DNA of 64,000 nt, taken from contig MNCI01023689.1 in assembly GCA_015680685.1 (NCBI GenBank), forward strand, positions 332,676 through 396,675. Direction: 5' to 3'. The translations under genes and the position numbers were made by a program. Source of the stretch: Gnetum montanum (Eukaryota > Streptophyta > Gnetopsida > Gnetales > Gnetaceae). Each line of letters begins with the position of its first letter. The first letter of the stretch is position 1. Below the pieces are notes generated by a model. The model saw only the letters and a list, made by a program, of their open reading frames with translations, was not told the DNA's origin and made no database searches. Below, in pieces: positions 1-11,368 of this stretch.

Positions 1-240
1 CCCCTACCTCGGGTTGTATACTCCAATCTTCATTATCATATAGTTCGTTGGTTCTCCAATGAACTTCCGCACTAAGTGTGGCATTATCGTGCTCTTGTAG
101 GAGAGGCATTGTTGTGTGTGAATTTATGTGACTTTTTATAATTACTTCTTTCTAAGAGATATATCGTTAAGTTCTTTACAACAACCTTGTATGATATAAC
201 TAATCTAGATAACTAGCATCGTCCCTGGCAACGGCGCCTA
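1..240 (-). mobile_element. Leader of Athila-like LTR element A1 (partial)
   Basis: This is the internal side of a minus-strand LTR retrotransposon that runs off the left edge. It matches 24850-25098, the region just inside the 5' LTR of element A, almost base for base, including the shared stretch that ends in the primer-binding site. No coding sequence is visible here. Only the leader, PBS and 5' LTR of this copy lie in the window. The match to A gives both family and orientation. Confidence 0.8.
222..239 (-). other. Primer-binding site, tRNA-Asp type (A1)
   Basis: The plus strand reads TCCCTGGCAACGGCGCC, nearly identical to the 3' end of plant tRNA-Asp (known sequence), so the complementary minus strand is a tRNA-Asp PBS. 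It directly abuts the TGATGAG terminus of the LTR. tRNA-Asp priming is characteristic of Athila-like Ty3/gypsy elements. Confidence 0.85.
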
Positions 241-959
241 TGATGAGCGGCGAGGTACCCCTACACTCAACCATACGAATATGAGCATTTTCATGCACGA
301 TCTGGTTGAACTCCGCAGATGGACTAGTTGTGGCACCTAGATAGTTATCCTTGCATCGCAGTTCGCTGTCTTCCCACCTGGACTAGTATTATATTTGTCA
401 CGTATGGTTTAGTCCAGAGTGAGGTGTATGATGTGTTCCTAATCTAACACTACTCTTGAAGGCAATGAAAAGTAATATTAACTACGCTAAGCTAGGAGGA
501 AAAGGGTAAGAGAATCTAATCTAGCCTAAGTGTGATGAGCAACCGATTCCTTGATCAACTGTACACATCTTGGACCTCGTGCAAGACTACCATTGAGATT
601 ACCAAGCGCAGATCCTAGGTATGCCACTGGGATACCAAGTAGTCACACTTAAATGCTCGTAATCAAGTCGTACTCATTCCGCGTTCTAGGAGTTTAAGGG
701 TGAGAGAGAAAATAGTAAATAATATTTAAACAAAAATTAAATAAACAAAGTGAATGATACAATGATGAAGTAATCTCAATCTTTATTGCCGGTCATGTGC
801 GCATCCAAGTACGTCACACTCGAATAAAGAATGCCGTACAATTACATTCATCACACTGCGGACAAACACTGGAAAAATAATCTAACTCTGGAGGGATCAA
901 ACTGCCAGAGTTTCACTACAGTCTAAAACTATGATTATGAACAAGGGAGAGCCACTTCT

Positions 960-968
960 TATTTATAG
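960..968 (-). promoter_or_regulatory. LTR TATA box (A1)
   Basis: CTATAAAT on the minus strand lies at the same LTR position in A1, in A 3' LTR (18541-18549) and in A 5' LTR (25821-25829). It is immediately downstream, in element orientation, of the GATATC palindromes. The conserved position suggests the Pol II core promoter of the element. Confidence 0.6.
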
Positions 969-983
969 ACATTGCGGCAGATT

Positions 984-1067
984 GCGATATCACGTACGCA
1001 ATATTGCGGGGGATGCGATATCGTGACGGACGCAATAGACGCGATATTGCAGCCTATGTGATATCTC
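984..1067. repeat. Cluster of five GCGATATCGC-like palindromes
   Basis: Five 10-mers related to GCGATATCGC occur at 984-993, 998-1007, 1015-1024, 1041-1050 and 1058-1067. The second, GCAATATTGC, is still a perfect palindrome although both CpG positions have changed. The other A-type LTRs have only two units at this place. Confidence 0.8.
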
Positions 1068-1309
1068 GTCCCATCACACTTATTTGAGAAATCTCTAGGT
1101 AAATCATGCTCTTTATTCTCCATCCATCTACATACTTTAATCAGTGGGACATCATATGTTACAGCTAGCAATTTCATCAATAGGCTCTTTTTCAAATATG
1201 TTGGAGCTTCCTTTTTTTCTTGATTAAGATCTTTGTGAGAAGCTTTAAGATAGACTATATTGGTATCATCTATCTAATGAACCTTTCTAGTCTTTATAGT
1301 GGAGTTAAA

Positions 1310-2520
1310 TTACTTTTGAGCTAGAGGGAAACTGCATTGCTTTCTATATCTTCTGGCCATGACTCTCAAATGACGTAAATGAATGAACTCCCAGAAGCCA
1401 ACTTTAAGAGGGAAAAATTCCTTATGCTTGTAATCATGCCTCAAATAACTCTCCCACATTTGTCCCCCAACCTCCATTGTATCCAAATATGGAGGTATAT
1501 ACCTAGATAGCTTGAAATATTTTCCTTTAAATCTTACTATCGAGGATCTATGTGTAGTTGGCATGAAGAAAAGTGACACAGTGACACTTTCCCCTTATCT
1601 CCTTGACAACCTGCTGATCAACCCTTGCTAGAAAAGCTTCCAAAATCAACTTAATTAAATTAGGGTAGACATAATTCATTAGAAATTCTAAGGATTGGAC
1701 ATTGAAGAAGCTCCTTTGGTAGATGATTGAAAAAAAGTCACAGTAGGGGTTCTCTAAATGAGCTCTTCATTATGATGCATAGCTCACAAAAATTGGTGTC
1801 ATTCTTTTGAGCTTAGGAACTTCACTTAGTAGGAAATCTAGAAAAAACAAGCTAAGGTTTAATTATATCCCTTGCTTGTGAATCTCAGACAAGCTTTACT
1901 TCGATGTGTCATTCATATATTATATAGGGAAGAAAAGCCTTTTATTTTCTAATGCTACTTAGGTCCAGACATGATAATCGAAAATAGTATTGATTTCATA
2001 GCTAGAAAATTTTTTTAAAGTAGAAATAAAGATCCTATAGGGGAACTTGAGCTCTAAAGCTTTAGTGATAGCATTCTTGTACCCCCAGGATTTTGCTAAG
2101 TTGGTTGGTGGTAGCTTGAAGCTTTTTCTAGATTCAAGATGGTTCTAGAAATTTTCACTTAGCTCCTTTTCATTATATTGGTGAGCTTCAATTTTTGTAG
2201 TATCTAGCTCCATCATCCCATATAACTCATATAATTTCATGACACTAATGTTGATGAGATGATTGATATTATTCTTGAACTATAGGTTTTCCTTCTCATA
2301 TGTCATCTTTGCTATCAAGCAATTCAAGACATACCTAATTAGATTTTCTCTGGGCTTGAAATCAACTTATGTAACCCTATTTTCTCATAAATCTGATGCC
2401 ATTCCTCTATTGACTCTACTAACTACAAACTTGATGTTTTTATCAAATCATGATCTTCATCAAAATCAAATAGGTCTCTCTCTTCTACATTTAGTTCTAG
2501 TCTTGTGACATCAATCCACT
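1310..2520 (-). pseudogene. Degraded ORF of old Athila-like element A0
   Basis: The minus strand from about 1900 down to 1310 holds a run of protein-like sequence broken by at least one frameshift. The best block is 89 residues (1579-1310), rich in aromatic and basic residues, with the segments SRYIPPYLDTMEVGGQMW and GFWEFIHLRHLR. Further upstream (about 2480-2520) there is an acidic stretch, DLFDFDEDHDLIK. I do not recognise a named domain. Its position, downstream of the A0 gag and repeat region, is that of the second ORF in element A (18778-21523). It may therefore be a diverged second ORF, but no clear motif match was seen. Confidence 0.4.
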
Positions 2521-2639
2521 AATAGAGCTGATAGATGTTCAAATTGAACTATTGTAGGATTTCAAAAAAAATAAAAAAATGAAGGTATCAATAGCCTAAA
2601 ACCTCTAGGGCATCTCTTTCTTTTCCTTGAGTGACATAT

Positions 2640-3920
2640 TGGCTATTTTTTCCTAAGGATTCTAAAGCTTTTCTATGTTCTTCAATGGCTGTTCTACCTC
2701 TTCTTTGTTTTAGCTTTTTGCTTTGCTTCATTTTTTAGCTCCACTCACTAATAGTTGTGTGTTCAAAATTTTCCCTAGATTCCATTCATTAATATTTAGA
2801 GCTTTGTTTCTTTAATTTACTCACTTTAGATAGGTTGTTTGACTTAGTTTTCGACATATGTCACAAGCTTTAATTATGTTAAGCTACATTATTTAAAGCT
2901 TAAGGGTTTAGGCTTAATGTCTTGACCTATTCTTATTATTGTAGCTTAATCTTAGCCCTAACATTAGCTTGTAAAGCCCTTTCTAAATCTACTTGCAGAG
3001 CTAAATTTAAGCTTTACAAATTCATTCTACAAAGGAATTTGATGTGGCAATGTGAATTTGAGCTTCTTCATAGAATTTATTTCATGATGCATCATGCCTT
3101 TCATTGAGCTAGATTAAAATGAAATGAGCATGTGTGTAGTTCTTGGTGGGTCCATGATGAGGTGGGTTGTGGCTTGTAGAATCATTTCAGGGCTTGTTTG
3201 TAGAAACCATTTTTACACTATAATCTTTCTCTACAAAGGAGTCTGATGTGGCTTGTTCTATGAAGGAGCTAACATGAGAGAATAAATTATGAATCTAATT
3301 CATAGAATAACTTCTTGATTTTATAAGTTTTTTTTTTCATTTGTCTTGGGCTTGTGTGGCTTTTATGTTTCTTCAAAATTCCTTTAGTGCTTGTATGCCT
3401 TATAGAATTATCCTAGAGATCTACTGATATTTTGGGTATGCTATCATGACTTGTAGAATGATTTTAGATCTTTCTTGTAAAGTTAATTTTTGGTTCTATG
3501 AGCTCATACTATATAGAACTTTTTTTTGTACCCACTTGTTGGATTTGATTTTGATTCTATGATAAACCTATTTCTATACATGCTGACGATGTGGCTTGTA
3601 GAACCAATCTAGCTTTTCTTTGTAAAACCAACCTCTAGCTTTAGATTGACATCATATGGAAGATGATCTAGTGGGACTTTCTCCATCTTTAAGAATTTGT
3701 TGTGGTTATGAAGCTGACAAGGCTTGTAGAACTATTTTCAGAGCCATTCTAGTGTTGGTTTTTCACTTCACAAAACTAGCCATACAAGTTTATGTGGCAA
3801 TGAGGGTCGAACATCTCTCAAAATCTTCTAAAGCGTCCTTAGCTATTAATGGAACTATTTTGTAGAGATGAATTTTAACCTTATGAGAAGCATTCTTATT
3901 GCTAGCATTTACATTATAGA

Positions 3921-3951
<31 letters not shown>

Positions 3952-5400
3952 CTTGTTTGTAAAACAAAATTTCAGTTTTATGAATTATGCTCTTTTTCTA
4001 AAGTTGATGTGGTTGAGCTAAAAGTTACTTTTCTTATAGAGCCATTTTGTAGAAGAACCTCTCTGCTCTACAAGATTTTTAAACATAAGATAAAGTTGAT
4101 GAGGTAGAACCCTTTTGTGAAACTATGTTTCAATTCTTAGAACTTATTCTATATGATCATTCACATGGCAGAACCACTTTCCATGCTTGTTGGTAGAACC
4201 ATATTTATTCTCCAAAGGGTTTAGCTTCAAGCTTTCTCCTTGAGTGATGACATGGTATGTAGAAGCAATTCATCTTTTCTTGTAGAATTAATTTTTGGTT
4301 GTACAAACCTTCTCTAAACATAGTGCATATGTCACATGAAATTTACATACAAGGTGATTTTGATCATTCCTTTTTCTTTAACACTACGACACTAACTTAA
4401 GTAGAGCCATATTGTAGAACTAATTCTTGGTTCTATGAGCTTTCTCTAAAAGCCAACATGGTCACATGATGACATGACTCATAGAATGCTTTGTAGAACC
4501 TATCTTTGACTATAAAAATTGAGGCTAATAGCTTATAGGGCAAAGCTAAAAAGTGGTATTTTCAGTAGAGCCATTTTGGAACGCTACAAATATTTTCATT
4601 TGTAAAGAGATGACTTGGTAGAGATAATTTTAAACTTTATTATAGAATAAATTCATAGAATCAACTTTTCTTAGAAGCTAACATGGTCAGATCTTTCTAA
4701 AACCTCTCTTTAAGACTAATTTCCTTAGCTCTATGTATATGTTGATTCTTCAAAAGGTGACATGGTGAAACTAGTCTTGAAGCTTTTCATGAAATTAGAT
4801 TTGGGTTCTATGCACAAGATCATTCTCATGTTCATGACTAAATTATGACATGGCTTGTATCACATTTTTTGGAATCTCTTTTTTGTTCTATGAGCTTCCC
4901 GTACAATTTGACATACCCAATGAATTTTCCTTTTTTTGCAATCAATTGGATTTAGAAAATTTTTTGAAAGCTTTTTCAAATCTCATGTTTGATTGTACTA
5001 TTCCACTTCATTTATCTAAAATGACTCTAAAAAAAGGTTACGTCAACCTCAAGTTGAGCCCTTTTCTCTGAAATGAATAAGCTTATTTTACAACCAATCA
5101 TTTGTTTTATGTCAACCCCTTTTTGAGATGAGAATAATCTTAAAACTTTGTGAATCTCGCCAGAAGAAAAGGATGCTTGTTTAAGTTGAGCCAAACTTTC
5201 TTAAGCTCTTTTCTTGGTGGCAAACTTAATTTTCTATGCAATGTAAGACTTAGGTCAAAACCCTAGCTCCTTAATCAGTTGAAACTTCATAAGCTTAAAT
5301 AATCAATAGACTAGTTCTTCCTAAGCCCTAAAGCCTTTTGTTTTGCAAATAAAAATTGATCAAAATGAATTAAATGTCTTTAGTATTTTTTTAGAAAAAT
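2640..5400. repeat. Degenerate dispersed repeat region with TTGTAGAA cores
   Basis: Very AT-rich, with no sustained coding frame. A short phrase close to GACATGGCTTGTAGAACCA recurs with decay near 3172, 3200, 3444, 3590, 3722, 4190, 4250, 4410, 4480 and 4850. It is often followed within 30-60 bases by TTTTGGTTCTATGAGCT. Spacing varies from roughly 60 to 350 bases. An A-rich microsatellite lies at 3921-3955. This looks like an eroded tandem or internally duplicated stretch of element A0 between gag and its second ORF. Confidence 0.5.
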
Positions 5401-5639
5401 CCTTTGAAATTTGTTTCAACTTAGGGCTTTCTTGGTATGCAAAGAGGGTGTGACAAATCTTAGCTCATATGTAGCACTTGATTATGCTAGAGTTTTCCAA
5501 TAATCTTTTAATGATAGTGCACAAAGAATCAAGCTTGCTATTATGATTTTATGGTTGTTCCATTAAAGTGGCATATTGTTGCAACAATACTTGAATAATA
5601 TGGTTGTTGATAGGACTACCTATAATTACCTTAAAGGTA

Positions 5640-7000
5640 AGGTAATCATCTAGGCATTTTTTTTAATAGATTTCAAATTAAGTACGTATGACTTGGACTC
5701 TTGCAAGTGGACCATAATAGGAGAACATTCCTTAGGATGTTCATATTGGTACACTTTCCAAATAGTGTCATCTTTAGAACTTGAGTCCATAACCTCCTCT
5801 ACTACAGTAAATTTTCCTTTATTTTTATAATTATGACATCTGTTATCTCACTTCTTTGTCCTATCTTTATTTTTGTTGAATACTTGTTTAGTTTTCCCCT
5901 CTACTATCTTAAGTGCCGTTGCTTATCTTTCATCCACAGAATCCCTCATTTTATCTATCTTTGTTGCAATATTATTTACTAATTTTTGAATAGGTAGGGT
6001 CTTTCATTTAATAACATCTTGTAATGTTTCTTCTTCTTGTATTTTACATATCCTCACATATCTCTTTTTGAGAGCAGGGTCTCTATTGTATTCTTTGGCT
6101 GATTCTCTTTTATGTAGCTCTCCTTCTTCTTTCATAATTTGATCTAGTAATCTCTGAATTCAATGAGTTGTCATCTTTAATAATCTTCCTTAGGCATGTA
6201 CTCCTAGGATCTTTCTTGTTTTTTTCCCTTAATGCATTGATGATATGTCATAGTTGTTCCCTTTGGGAAAATCCATGGTGCAAGCATCTATGTAATAGTG
6301 AATAGTATCTACTGATTGCTACATCAAGGGATTCATATATTTCTTGTTCCCATCCTTAGATTTTTTTTCTTATATTTGACACTTTAGAATAAGTTTGATA
6401 TTTATCATTGAAGAGCTTTAATATGGTAATTCGTATTTAGGTTGATTTTGGTTTTAAGGATTTGTACTAGCTTTATACTTTCTTTATGAGTGTTTTGGGT
6501 AAAAAATCTAATTTTTTCCAATAATTTTCTATTTTTTGTAGGGTGTAAGCATGATGGAAGGCTTGGAGGTAATGTTGTAGATTTGTATTATATCCTCCTT
6601 CGAACTTTGGAATATTATACATGTTAATTCACTTGTGACTATCTCTTAGATGCCTAGTAGGTATGTACGTTATTTTCATAATATTGATTATGCTTTAAGT
6701 GGCTAGTATGGGCTCTTCATAGTCTTAGGGTTCATATGTTCTATTGTTGTGATGATTCCTTTGATGCTCATAATTCTATGTTCTCTCATGTCTAATTTCT
6801 TTTTCTCTATTTTCTTCATTATCTTCCACTTCTTTAGGATGTCTTCTTTTGTCGTCTTGTTTGTAATGATTCCTTCTCCTTTTTCTATCATGATTTCTTA
6901 ATCTTCATTTTCTCCTATAAAAGTTTGATGAGTGTTGTGAAGAGGATGGAGGAGTTGGAGAATGATGCTGACTGGTTCTCTTTCTATGACTCCTTGATTC
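5640..7000 (-). pseudogene. Gag remnant of Athila-like element A0
   Basis: Read on the minus strand, this is a Ty3/gypsy Gag with many stops that parallels the A2 Gag at 11369-13900 block by block. The N-terminal block NIPKF-GGYN lies near 6620. It is followed by the capsid-type stretch (YYSLLHRC...HGFSQ) around 6330-6250. The C-terminal variant zinc-knuckle region is around 5755-5690 (YQYEHPKECSP). The order and spacing match retrotransposon Gag family proteins, in which WYRSL/FNEKW-like and CPHHG-like segments are typical. The first Cys of the variant knuckle is lost here. It is a dead gene; the family call is firm, the boundaries approximate. Confidence 0.7.
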
Positions 7001-7736
7001 ATCACTTCTAATTTTGTTAGAGGTTCTAGGTCTTGAATTCCTCTTAAGCTTGAAGTCTACCTCATCTCTTCTATGAATTTCTATGAGAACTAAACGTAAT
7101 TATATCTTCATAGGATATTTAGCACATATGACATGTGATTGGATACTAGATCTATGAGTGTGATGGAACTTTTTAGCATTCCATGACACATCTTCCTTTT
7201 TCATAAGGATAACCATTTGGGATGCCATTTTTCTTTTCTTTTGTTCATATCTTCCTACCGTGATAGCATCCCTTCTTACTTGATCCTCTGTTGGTTAATA
7301 TGGCCTATTCATATTTTTGGTAAGTTGGCATCCTTCTTGTGCATGGTTAAGATTTATTCTTAAGAGGATTTCTTAAAGCATAAATGGTATTGAGCATTCT
7401 TGTGGCAAGATAGTGTTGCCTTGTAAGTATTCCCATTTAAACTATTTATCCTGATGGCAAATGAAAGTGAAAGGAGGATAATAAGGATCAACATAAGAAT
7501 ATGATATTCTTATTTGCATCAGTGTAGTTCAATTTTTTTCATTATATTTTTTGTCATTACTTTCATTAATATTAACAACAGGTGGAAATTTCACTAGGTA
7601 TGGAAGCCATTTTAAGTTGGTTGACACTTAAATGTATATGTATTTTGAGAAATTATTATAAGTATGAAAGATAGACTTGATGATACTTCATGTAACAAAT
7701 TGTGTAAGATTAGCTAACTAGCAAACATTGAAACAT

Positions 7737-7754
7737 TCCCAATAATGATGTGAA
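7737..7754 (-). other. Decayed PBS of A0
   Basis: This segment lies directly before a TGATAAGTGATAGAGG terminus that aligns with the A-type LTR start, and it follows AACTAGCA as in the other copies. It is a mutated form of the tRNA-Asp PBS. Confidence 0.5.
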
Positions 7755-8394
7755 TGATAAGTGATAGAGGATTCCAACACTTAACTATATTAGTAATAAG
7801 TATTTATGCATGACCAAATCAAAATCCATGGATAGACAATGTAATTATACTAGTAAGTTGATAAAAAGTTCATGATCATTATCTTCTTACTTAGAGTTAG
7901 TGAAGCACAGAATGTATGGTTTAACTCTTAGTGAGGTATATGATGAAATGATGCTATTGGCTTGTGAGTGTGCTAAGCATGAGTAGAGTAAAAATGAAAG
8001 TAAATTCTATTACTCAGTATAATAGAAATATAAAGTTACTCTAACCTATCAGTGATAAGTATTTGTTCCTAGTTTTTTGTATACATCCTAGGCTAATGTA
8101 ATTATTACTAAGATGATGAAGTATCCAGTGGTAATTTATTTGTCAATTGTAAGCCTTGAATCTAGGGAAGTATTTTGTGCACCCTGTGTTTATAGTCTAG
8201 CATGTTCGATTGAGATTATTGGTTCTCTACGATGCACCCTTGGCTCCCATGTCATAAACCAAGGCTTCGTGCCCAATTCTAAGCTCTTTAGAATGATTTT
8301 GACTTTATTTGGATGTCCTAGGGTCATTTTGGCATGTGTCTTTGAGTTTTAGCTTGTTCGAGATGCAAAGTGATGAATTGTGGTTGTAGGGAGG
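7755..8394 (-). mobile_element. Decayed A-type 5' LTR (A0)
   Basis: The start TGATAAGTGATAGAGG aligns with the A-type LTR terminus. At 7911-7945 the phrase ATGTATGGTTTAACTC, followed by a GAGGTATATGATG-like stretch, aligns with the same LTR block in A (near 25260-25290). Similarity fades to the right, and the copia LTR begins at 8395. This is the 5' LTR belonging to the gag at 5.6-7.0 kb. The right end is uncertain. Confidence 0.55.
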
Positions 8395-9457
8395 TGCACT
8401 TGTGGATTAAGAACTTAGAAGGTGGGTTGAATAAGTTTTCCAAATTAAAAATGCACTAGCCACAAAAGCATACCAAAGTTTATCTGGTTCCCCAACTTGG
8501 GTGTTTCACACTCATAGGGTTGATTCCTTGCACACCTTTGGACTTTGTTTCTCCTAAAAGTGGTTTGAAGGACACCACACCCTATACAAGCTTCGAGCTT
8601 TGCACTGGAGTATTTTGTCACTACAAAACCACTCAACCTCACAAGGTCCCAATAAGCTTAGAATGTGGTTTTAAGGATCCCATAACCTTTACAAAATTGA
8701 GCTCCATTCTAGAGTGTTTTGATGCTACAAAACCACTCAACCCTACAAGGTCCTAACAAGCTTAATGTGGATGCCTTCTTGCAAGAAGCACATCAATCCT
8801 GCAGGGATACAAGAAAAAGTGAAAGACATAAGGAAGGAATGTAATTAAATTTGCAAGTCCTTGAACTTTTGAAGATCAGTACAACATACATTCAAGAAAA
8901 TGATGTTACAATGAAGAACAAGAATACAATAGCATAGAATAGACAATGATTGATATTTTGTGAATAGCACTTACACAATTCCCAAGATTTTAATATCTTC
9001 TTATCCTTGGAGTTTCTAAAAAATCCTCAAAATTCATGTAATAGCTACCAAATGGCTAGTGTAGATGTCTTCTTTGAAGTTGGAATGTCTACATGAGATT
9101 AACCTCAATTTAGGAGAGATGTCTGATTGGAAAATGTGGTGTCTTCTATGGGACATCTCTATGGAGACATCTACTATTTTTAGGAGACGTCTTCTCAACT
9201 TTTGGTCTCTATCTTTTGATGCTTTCTCTTGTCAATTTGATTTCTTGCTAGTCCTAAGAGCATCTTCATTTGATTTGTAGCCTTTATTTTTGTTCATGCT
9301 TGTCCATGCTCTAATCTTGCCCATGTGGTCTTCATTTTCACATCTTATTGTAGATCTCATTTCCTTGAGTTCTTAAGTCTTGTTGTGGTCCATGTCCTGC
9401 AAACATATTATCCACAAAAAGAATTTTATGTTCTCCATTTTTATTAAGATTTTAACA
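8395..9457 (-). mobile_element. Ty1/copia LTR, second copy
   Basis: It aligns along its whole length with 62766-63782. Shared phrases include AAATTAAAAATGCAC, CCAAAGTTTA, several copies of ACCACTCAACC-like text and TTGTTGTGGTCCATGTCCT. The plus-strand end, TTTTAACA at 9457, gives a copia-like TGTTAAAA start on the minus strand. No PBS, PPT or coding sequence is attached. It is either a solo LTR or the distant 3' LTR of the copia element at 60.96-63.78 kb. A matching target duplication was not seen. Confidence 0.7.
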
Positions 9458-10160
9458 TACCAAAAGGTCAAATAAGGATGGAAAAAATGCTAAATTTCTA
9501 GCAACAGAGTGAGAAAAAAGTGGGTAAGTACTATTGGAGGGATTTTTTTGATTCCTTTGGATGTAGGTGAATCAAAGAATTTCATGAAATGTATTGCAAA
9601 GTTAGATGGTTAAAGCTAGAACAAAATTTGTATTACATTCCAACTTGAGTTTTGTGAAGGATGTTGTAACGTGGTCACACTAAACCATTCTCATGAGTAG
9701 ATGCATAAATGCATTTTCTTAGACTAATGCTTAAATTTCTAGAAAAGAGCTTAGGCTAGATTGATAAAACTGGTAGACTTCCTTGGTTTTTCTCTAGGCT
9801 ACATTTATTTTTAAGGCATGTTACAAAGAGTTTTGATCTCAACTTTTTAATTAGGGTTATCTTTTTTTATGTGTCAACTTTACTTGGCTTGTGAATGTAG
9901 ATGTTCAGAATTTTGTGTACTTTCAAGTTTGAAGTAATCTTTAAAGTAGGTTAAATTTCCAACTTCTGTCATTGGTTTACATAATACTTCAAGAAATGGC
10001 ACTAAAAAAATATTAATCAAAATATTAATGTGGTAATAAATGTATTATAATTTTTAAAGAATGCAAAATGTTATTATAAAAAGGTAATATTATTTCAAAA
10101 TGTCATATAAATCAAAATTCCTTATATAAGGCTACATTATGTTCAAGGCTTATTCTACAT
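9458..10160. other. No recognisable feature
   Basis: AT-rich sequence without a sustained reading frame, repeat structure or recognised element boundary. Confidence 0.5.
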
Positions 10161-10164
10161 AATA

Positions 10165-10245
10165 AGGTGTTAGCTTAGTGGTAAGACTCTTGATTTAGAA
10201 ACTCCATATTATATGTTTGATTTTAGTGGGTAATGCTTAACAACT
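10165..10245 (+). repeat. tRNA-like head, possible SINE or tRNA pseudogene
   Basis: GGTGTTAGCTTAGTGGTAAG resembles a Pol III box A (consensus TRGCNNAGTGG) at 10171-10181. About 40 bases on, GTTTGATTTTA at 10215-10225 resembles a decayed box B (GGTTCGANTCC). T-runs follow at 10240-10255. Spacing fits a tRNA-derived promoter. No acceptor stem could be folded by eye, so a SINE head is more likely than a functional tRNA. Confidence 0.4.
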
Positions 10246-10374
10246 TTTTGTTTTTTCATTTTCTTTTAACAAAAGTTGAGAAAAAACTATAAGAACTAGG
10301 CTTTAACACTTAGGACAAATATTTACTCTATAAAATAAAAATATAATTTATCAATAATATAAATCATATTTTTT

Positions 10375-11236
10375 ATTCTTTTCTTTGAAATGTTGATAAA
10401 TCATGCAATGGATGTGTGTCGATGGATCCTTGTTGATGCATGGGTTGATGCATTGATGCATATGTGTTGATACAATGTCTATCTCTACCTATATAAATGC
10501 ATGCACCTAATGCATTTATGGTACCATTGAGTCAATAGAGTAGCCAAGTTCTTATAAATTTATTGTGCCAGAGTTAGAATATTTTCTAAGTCCTTGCAGT
10601 AGGACTTCAAAGATTGTAGAGATCCTTATTCGAGCATCAATGTAATTAAACACTTTGATGTGCTAGCAATAAAGACAAGATTCTTAGAACTCCTTGCAGT
10701 AAGAATAGTTTAATGTTTTCATTCATGCACTTTACCATTATGCATTTTATGTTCATGTTCTTAGCTAATTAATATGCTTAATAATCACACATAAGTATGA
10801 TCACCCCGAACATATCATTAACGCTTGGTAATCCTAGTGTTGTTATCGCTTGGTTCACCTAGTAGCCTAACACTTGGTAAGCTAGTAGCATTCTTAACAA
10901 GTTTAGGATGTGCATGAAAGATGGGCTTGGATGCTTATGTTAGGATAATTAGATTAAGGCATTAGATAGTTTATTATATTAATTCATAATTCATTACTTT
11001 GTTTCACACTATTAAATCAAATAAAATATAAAATCAATAAAAATCATGTGCCTTGGCTTATACTTAACCATACACTTGTGCTTACACAAGTGAAGCCAAG
11101 AAGACAATGATCATGTATTTAAGTCATTGCCTTGCCTATTGTGCATTTAGGAGCTAGTCCATGGAATTTGACCAAATTATGAGTGCAATGCTTGTGATTT
11201 GTATGATTAGACCTAAGGACTACTCACCACTCATCA
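10375..11236 (+). mobile_element. 5' LTR of A2
   Basis: It ends CACCACTCATCA at 11236, one base before the PBS, exactly as in the A family. The left end is eroded: GAAATGTTG at 10386 aligns with the 3' LTR at 15921, so the true start should lie near 10375. A TATATAAAT box sits at 10490-10498. Upstream of it are a few TGATGCAT units. Confidence 0.7.
10490..10498 (+). promoter_or_regulatory. LTR TATA box (A2 5' LTR)
   Basis: TATATAAAT lies just downstream of the TGATGCAT repeats. The 3' LTR has TATAAATA at 16188-16195 in the equivalent place. Confidence 0.6.
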
Positions 11237-11237
11237 T

Positions 11238-11255
11238 TGGCACCATTTTTAGGGA
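11238..11255 (+). other. PBS of A2, decayed tRNA-Asp type
   Basis: TGGCACCATTTTTAGGGA follows the LTR after one base. The continuation TAGTTATCTAGATTAGTTAT is the reverse complement of the sequence next to the PBS in A1 and A. Confidence 0.75.
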
Positions 11256-11368
11256 TGGTGATAGTTATCTAGATTAGTTATATTATAAACGATCACTGTA
11301 AAAGCATTAATGATTTATCTTTTTGAAAATATTAATGTATTAAGTCACACACATTATTAATTAAAAAC

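Larger units (their letters stand above)
241..1076 (-). mobile_element. 5' LTR of element A1
   Basis: Bounded by the imperfect terminal pair TGATGAG at 241 and CCATCA at 1076. It aligns along its length with the LTRs at 17827-18612 and 25100-25892. It is slightly longer (836 versus about 790 bp) because the palindrome cluster near its outer end is expanded. A minus-strand TATA motif lies at 960-968. The outer flank begins at 1077. The matching 3' LTR is outside the window, so the target duplication cannot be tested. Confidence 0.8.

Noticed and set aside
6703-6891. 62-residue Lys/Ile-rich minus frame
   Set aside because: It is in the N-terminal zone of the decayed A0 gag and is best read as part of that remnant, not a separate gene.
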